Origin: Agapanthus africanus
Taxonomy: Eukaryota; Streptophyta; Magnoliopsida; Asparagales; Amaryllidaceae
Length of the DNA stretch: 64,000 nt
Assembly: GCA_030015575.1 (NCBI GenBank)
Contig: JASDDO010000018.1
Location: forward strand, 228,145,138 to 228,209,137
Direction: 5' to 3'
The position numbers were made by a program, and so were the translations under genes. This document shows positions 60,071 through 64,000 of this stretch, piece after piece (position 1 is the first letter of the stretch; every line of letters begins with the position of its first letter). Under the pieces are notes generated by a model that did not search any database, was not told the DNA's origin, and saw only the letters and a program-made list of their open reading frames with translations.

Positions 60071-61719
60071 ATATTTGGCTTATATGTGATTTCCATGTCT
60101 TATTTGCAGGTTTGCAGACAGAGACTACGGACACGGCTACAGGGGGAGCAGATGGTAGGATTCACCTAGCGTGGAGTGTAGGTGAGTAGATTTAACATCT
60201 ACAGGGGAATCGCCCGCATGGCGTTATGCGTCTGGGCTAGGATTCAAATACCTGTCGCACATTCTACGTCATTATAGAATTGCGCATTTACTTTATTTCC
60301 TTGATATTGTTATACTGTGACTAGCAGCCGTAGGATACTGCACATATTATTGACGGTTCATGTTGCACGAGCACGGATTGTATGCTACACACACACCGTC
60401 AATAATTGCCATGTCACACACAACCCCTTATACATTCTATTGCTTGTCACACTTGACATCTAGCTTACCGGTATACCTATAGTGTATCATACCTTTAGTG
60501 ATAGATACATATACACCTTGCGATATAGCTACAGGTATACCTTTAAGATATTCTTCTTATACCCCGGGGGGGTATACGACATCAGTTCCTATAGGTAGAT
60601 ACCTATGCATCGCTACACCTGTATGTTACACACATATTCAGTTGCAGTTACATATTTACCCTTACTGATGTTACTTAGCTGTACCTTATTGGTTTTGCAT
60701 ACATCTGGTTTCAGCTATATATTCTCATTCATATGCTCGCATTTCAGATATATCGCATTGTTTATTTGGATTTTATATGATGTTTTCGGGATTTGGGAAC
60801 CGCGGGAGTTCATGAAATTATGCATACATGGAACAACCCGGTTTCCTAGATATGATATTTGCGCGTCCACCATGAGTTTTATCGGTGCTGATTATATGCT
60901 CCATACGAGGTGTGGTTGCCGTATGAGAGTACATGGTGGGGCCCGGTATGGTTCCCCTCGGCAAGAAGATCGATGGGTTTGCCGATTGAGCCTGGAGGCG
61001 GGCGAGTACCTACCGGTGATTGGTTGGACCTGGCAGTTGTCCGGAGGATACTGGCCAGAGTCAAGAGATGGATGCGGGATGATCTGTACTGCCGGGGCCG
61101 AGGGCCGACACCGCAGACGGACCCCGTGGGCCGATCCTGACTGACGGAGCCCGATATACAGGATTTCTGTGTCGATGCTTGGCACACTGTTGTCATGATA
61201 TTTCTTTTAATACCTTTTGTATATATAACAGGGGATTTAGCCGTTGTTATATATACCTTTACACCAATATTAGTGGAATGGGACGCTAATATATGTGTAT
61301 TGCCCCCATCATATTTATTTCTGTACATATATATGTTTAGGATGTTAGAGATTACTTGAGATTGGACTTGGGTTATTAGGTGATTCATTGAGATTTGTTA
61401 TTGGATATGGAAGATATGGTCGATTTGTACATTCGAGACATAGGAGAGGTATTCGATTTTGTACTTGAGGTGATGTGAGATCTATGTGATGTGAGAGCCC
61501 AGTTTGGGGGCCAATTTGATGTTTGGGATGTGAGTGTCTTGATGGATTGTGATCCTACCACGATGTCAGGTTTCCGTGGAAATGACATATTCCACCCTAT
61601 ATCTCACCCTTATCTACCTTATGCACATATTCATATAGTGATAGTACCGTTGTGTACCCTTATGATAGTTGCATATCTATATCTTCATATCCTTATTGGC
61701 GTAGTTACTACATATTACT

Positions 61720-63978
61720 TGTAAGTGCACGGCGGCGCCCCGGCCGTCAATCCGACGGCCAAATGCGGAAGCGGTTATAAACTTAAATTTTTCTTGAACT
61801 GGCAAACCGCCGCGCACTAATACCCGGATCGAACCATTAATTAGTCCTAGCTATCTACAAGAAAGGGAATAGAGATATACCGACGATCCAAGTCCTCCGG
61901 TCTTCTCGTCATCGTCCCGATCTCCTGCGGAATGTCCCGTCTCCTCCTCGTCGCCGGAAGCGCACCACATCGCCTACTTCTTTTACGGGCTCCCACCTCT
62001 ATGCCGAGGAAACTCGGGCACGAAGCCGGCTACTCGACGTGCCCAAGGTTCGCTGTAGAATATGTAGTCCTCAAGTCTCACTTTGGGGTTCATGGAGGTT
62101 GCCATTTTGGTGAAGGTTAAGAACTCAACTCTTGAGATGAAGATGTGGGGATTTTATGAAGCCTAATGAACAAAATTTCCCCACCAAAAATATGGGACAG
62201 CCCATGCTCTCTCATGGCCGGCCATGCTATTTTAGAGGAGAGAAAATGAGAGTGCCATCCAAAAAAGAAGAGTGTGGGAAGACTATCATGCAAAAAGAAA
62301 TCATGAAAAGAATATGGTCACAATCACACCCACTCTCAACTACTCACCAACAACCATGATAGCACCAAATCCAACACTCCAACAAGCTAATGATCACTTC
62401 CAAAAGTCATGCCATCATGAAGATAGAAGTCAAGGTCAAAAGAATGGTGCACCATCATGATACAAGGAAACATGCAAAGACCCCCTTCCACAAAAGCTTA
62501 TTTGCAACAATGCAAATAAGCCCTCCTCCACCAATCTTCGGCCAATGAACGATACAAAGGAAATTGGCCGAAACGGAAAGCAAACTGGCAACTCCAGAAA
62601 ACTGGTCCCGTAATAAATTACAGGAAAACCCCGATACTGTGCATACACACCCGCATTTGTATTCCGACCGAAATACAAATGCAGTGAGACAAAGTCTACA
62701 CTGTACTATACTAGGATCCGGCTTAAACCAAAGCCGGCCAGAAAAATCTGTTCAATCCTGATCCGTGCAATACCGCACGTATCTGATCGAACCCTGCCAT
62801 ATATCCATACGGCCTATAGTACAAACTGTCCGATCCTGATCCGTGCAATACCGCACGTATCTGATCGGACCTTGCCATATCTCCATACGGCCTCTACAAC
62901 CTTTCGCCCGAAAACTTGAGTAACTGAATGTGGGGGACTCTAAAGACTCATCAACACCTTGGTTGTGGATTTAACCACTAGCACGTTAGAGGTATAAGCC
63001 AATACATAACGGGCTACCAGGTATTGACCAAAAGGGACGTCTGCGAGCGAACTCAGCCTGACTCCCTACTGAGCCTGTCAGTGACAATATCCGTACAGTC
63101 CGGTCCGTTCGTCTATGAGCATCGCATGGCGGGCCTAGGGGGTTGGTAAAAGTCAGACCCCCAAAAGCGGTACAAGTCGTGTCGGAGTGTAGCCCAGAAC
63201 ACCATGAGATACTACTGGAATACCTACCAGTAAATCTCCTTGCCTCGGCCGAGGGCTTCGTGTAATGGCTCTCTTAGACACAGCACGACCTCACCCCCAA
63301 TACCGGGAGAGACGAACCCCTGAAGATACGCTCACTGCCTCCATGTGGCTCGGGACTGTACCCAACTAAAACCTGTTTGCACGACTCCTTTGAGCCGTGG
63401 TAGGGTAGTAATCAAAGTACAGTGGGAACTCACACGAGACAAATGACGATCCCCAGGTCGATGAACTAACCTGCACACATGTCACCAGGGAACTGCCATC
63501 TGACGTCTGGTATATGACCAACTAGCATGTTCCCGGCGAGTCCTGTCCGGTGTACTCATAACCCAATGAGCACCTGTATACATCTTAGGTGATCCAACTG
63601 ACACCAGTGGCTTGTGAGACCGGCCACCGCCCCTCGTCGGGGTCTCGACTGTATACACTAGTCTACTATGGAGAATCGATGCCCTGTCTCGAAACTCTCA
63701 CGACTAGGGACCTTTTTAAGGATATGCTTATAGACCCCCAGCTCCCACTTATATGATCGCCCTCATACTGCTGGTGGTCAAGCAAGAATCCTAGGGGCTC
63801 TATCAACGTGTAATAGCGACGTGTCAGGTCACTTAAAACAGTACACGATGATAAAGGTAAACCAGATAGCATACTATCATCTCGAGTAAGACTGTCCTAC
63901 CGGGATAGGTCATCCATCAATCATTACAATCACGTACCTGTGACCTAATAATTGACTCTGAGGGCACTATCTCCAACA
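61720..63978 (-). repeat. Element F 3' LTR (TGTTGG family)
   Basis: 2259 bp, TGTAAG...CCAACA on the plus strand, close to the B LTRs, with two tandem hairpin units near 62754-62900. The left flank TTACT is a candidate target duplication; its partner lies outside the window. Confidence 0.9.
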
Positions 63979-64000
63979 ATCTCCCACTTGCACTCAAGGC
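63979..64000 (-). mobile_element. Element F polypurine tract and start of its interior
   Basis: The minus strand reads GTGCAAGTGGGAGAT at 63979-63993, then internal sequence to the window end. F is therefore not a solo LTR, and its 5' end lies to the right. Confidence 0.88.

Larger units (their letters stand above)
58664..61719 (+). mobile_element. Unclassified element I, possibly a gypsy-type LTR
   Basis: A 3 kb block unlike anything else in the window, starting TGTAACACC directly after H leader sequence; the left flank ATACA may be its target site. TGTAACACC starts are common in long plant chromovirus (Del/Tekay) LTRs, and the simple repeats near 59150-59310 would suit such an LTR. No coding domain was recognised and the right end is not visible, so the assignment is tentative. 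Frames of 179 codons (60605-61144, plus) and 169 codons (60879-61388, minus) overlap each other and show no domain. TATACC-rich palindromes lie near 60460-60610. Confidence 0.4.

Noticed and set aside
60605-61144. A 179-codon plus-strand frame, overlapping a 169-codon minus-strand frame (60879-61388)
   Set aside because: Both are in element I, overlap each other, show no domain, and look like chance frames in non-coding DNA.

Overview
The window is repeat-dense DNA from a flowering plant. I find no host gene, tRNA or rRNA. Almost every base can be assigned to LTR retrotransposons nested in one another: one Ty3/gypsy element of the Athila lineage, one probable long terminal repeat of unknown family, and nine elements or fragments of one Ty1/copia lineage. 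The plant assignment rests on the Athila-type pol and its Asp-tRNA-type primer site, and on the copia elements with an initiator-Met-type primer site. The species cannot be told from this sequence.

Layout, outermost first. G (minus, copia) is the oldest host, seen as an LTR piece at 54548-55041 and a pol piece at 55042-55679. L0 (plus, non-autonomous copia; internal 49936-52529, LTR 52530-54547) lies in G's LTR. A (minus, non-autonomous) lies in L0's internal region and is present as 1-249, 11458-14838 and an LTR split into 14839-15004, 25280-26795 and 49538-49935. Three elements entered A: the Athila element (250-11457, target duplication GCCCC), B (15005-25274, minus, non-autonomous copia) and C (26796-49532, plus, copia with a long pol frame, target duplication CCAAT). 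D (35419-47817, plus, non-autonomous, target duplication ATAGA) sits in C's right LTR, and E, a solo LTR (36180-38410), sits in D's left LTR. On the right, H (plus copia, from 55680) lies in G, I (from 58664) in H, and F (from 61720, minus, non-autonomous copia) in I. This gives at least six nesting levels and eleven elements.

How the parts relate. C and H (LTR starting TGTTAG) represent the coding family. A, B, D, E, F and L0 (LTR starting TGTTGG) are a sister family with similar LTR length, the same primer-binding site and the same 15-base polypurine tract. Their 5.7 kb interior holds only eroded, collinear traces of copia pol. B and D have LTR pairs only about 1-2% diverged by eye, so they moved recently although they encode nothing. 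The natural inference is mobilisation in trans by proteins of the TGTTAG family.

The most interesting signal is in the untranslated leaders, which coding and non-coding families share. They carry a GC-rich hairpin about 200 nt after the primer site, with paired base changes between elements; a 20-base motif present twice per leader and identical in all four elements where it can be read; and a thrice-repeated short motif. These are candidates for the cis-acting RNA signals that let the non-coding family use the coding family's machinery. The Athila LTR and element I carry comparable GC-rich palindromes although they are unrelated.
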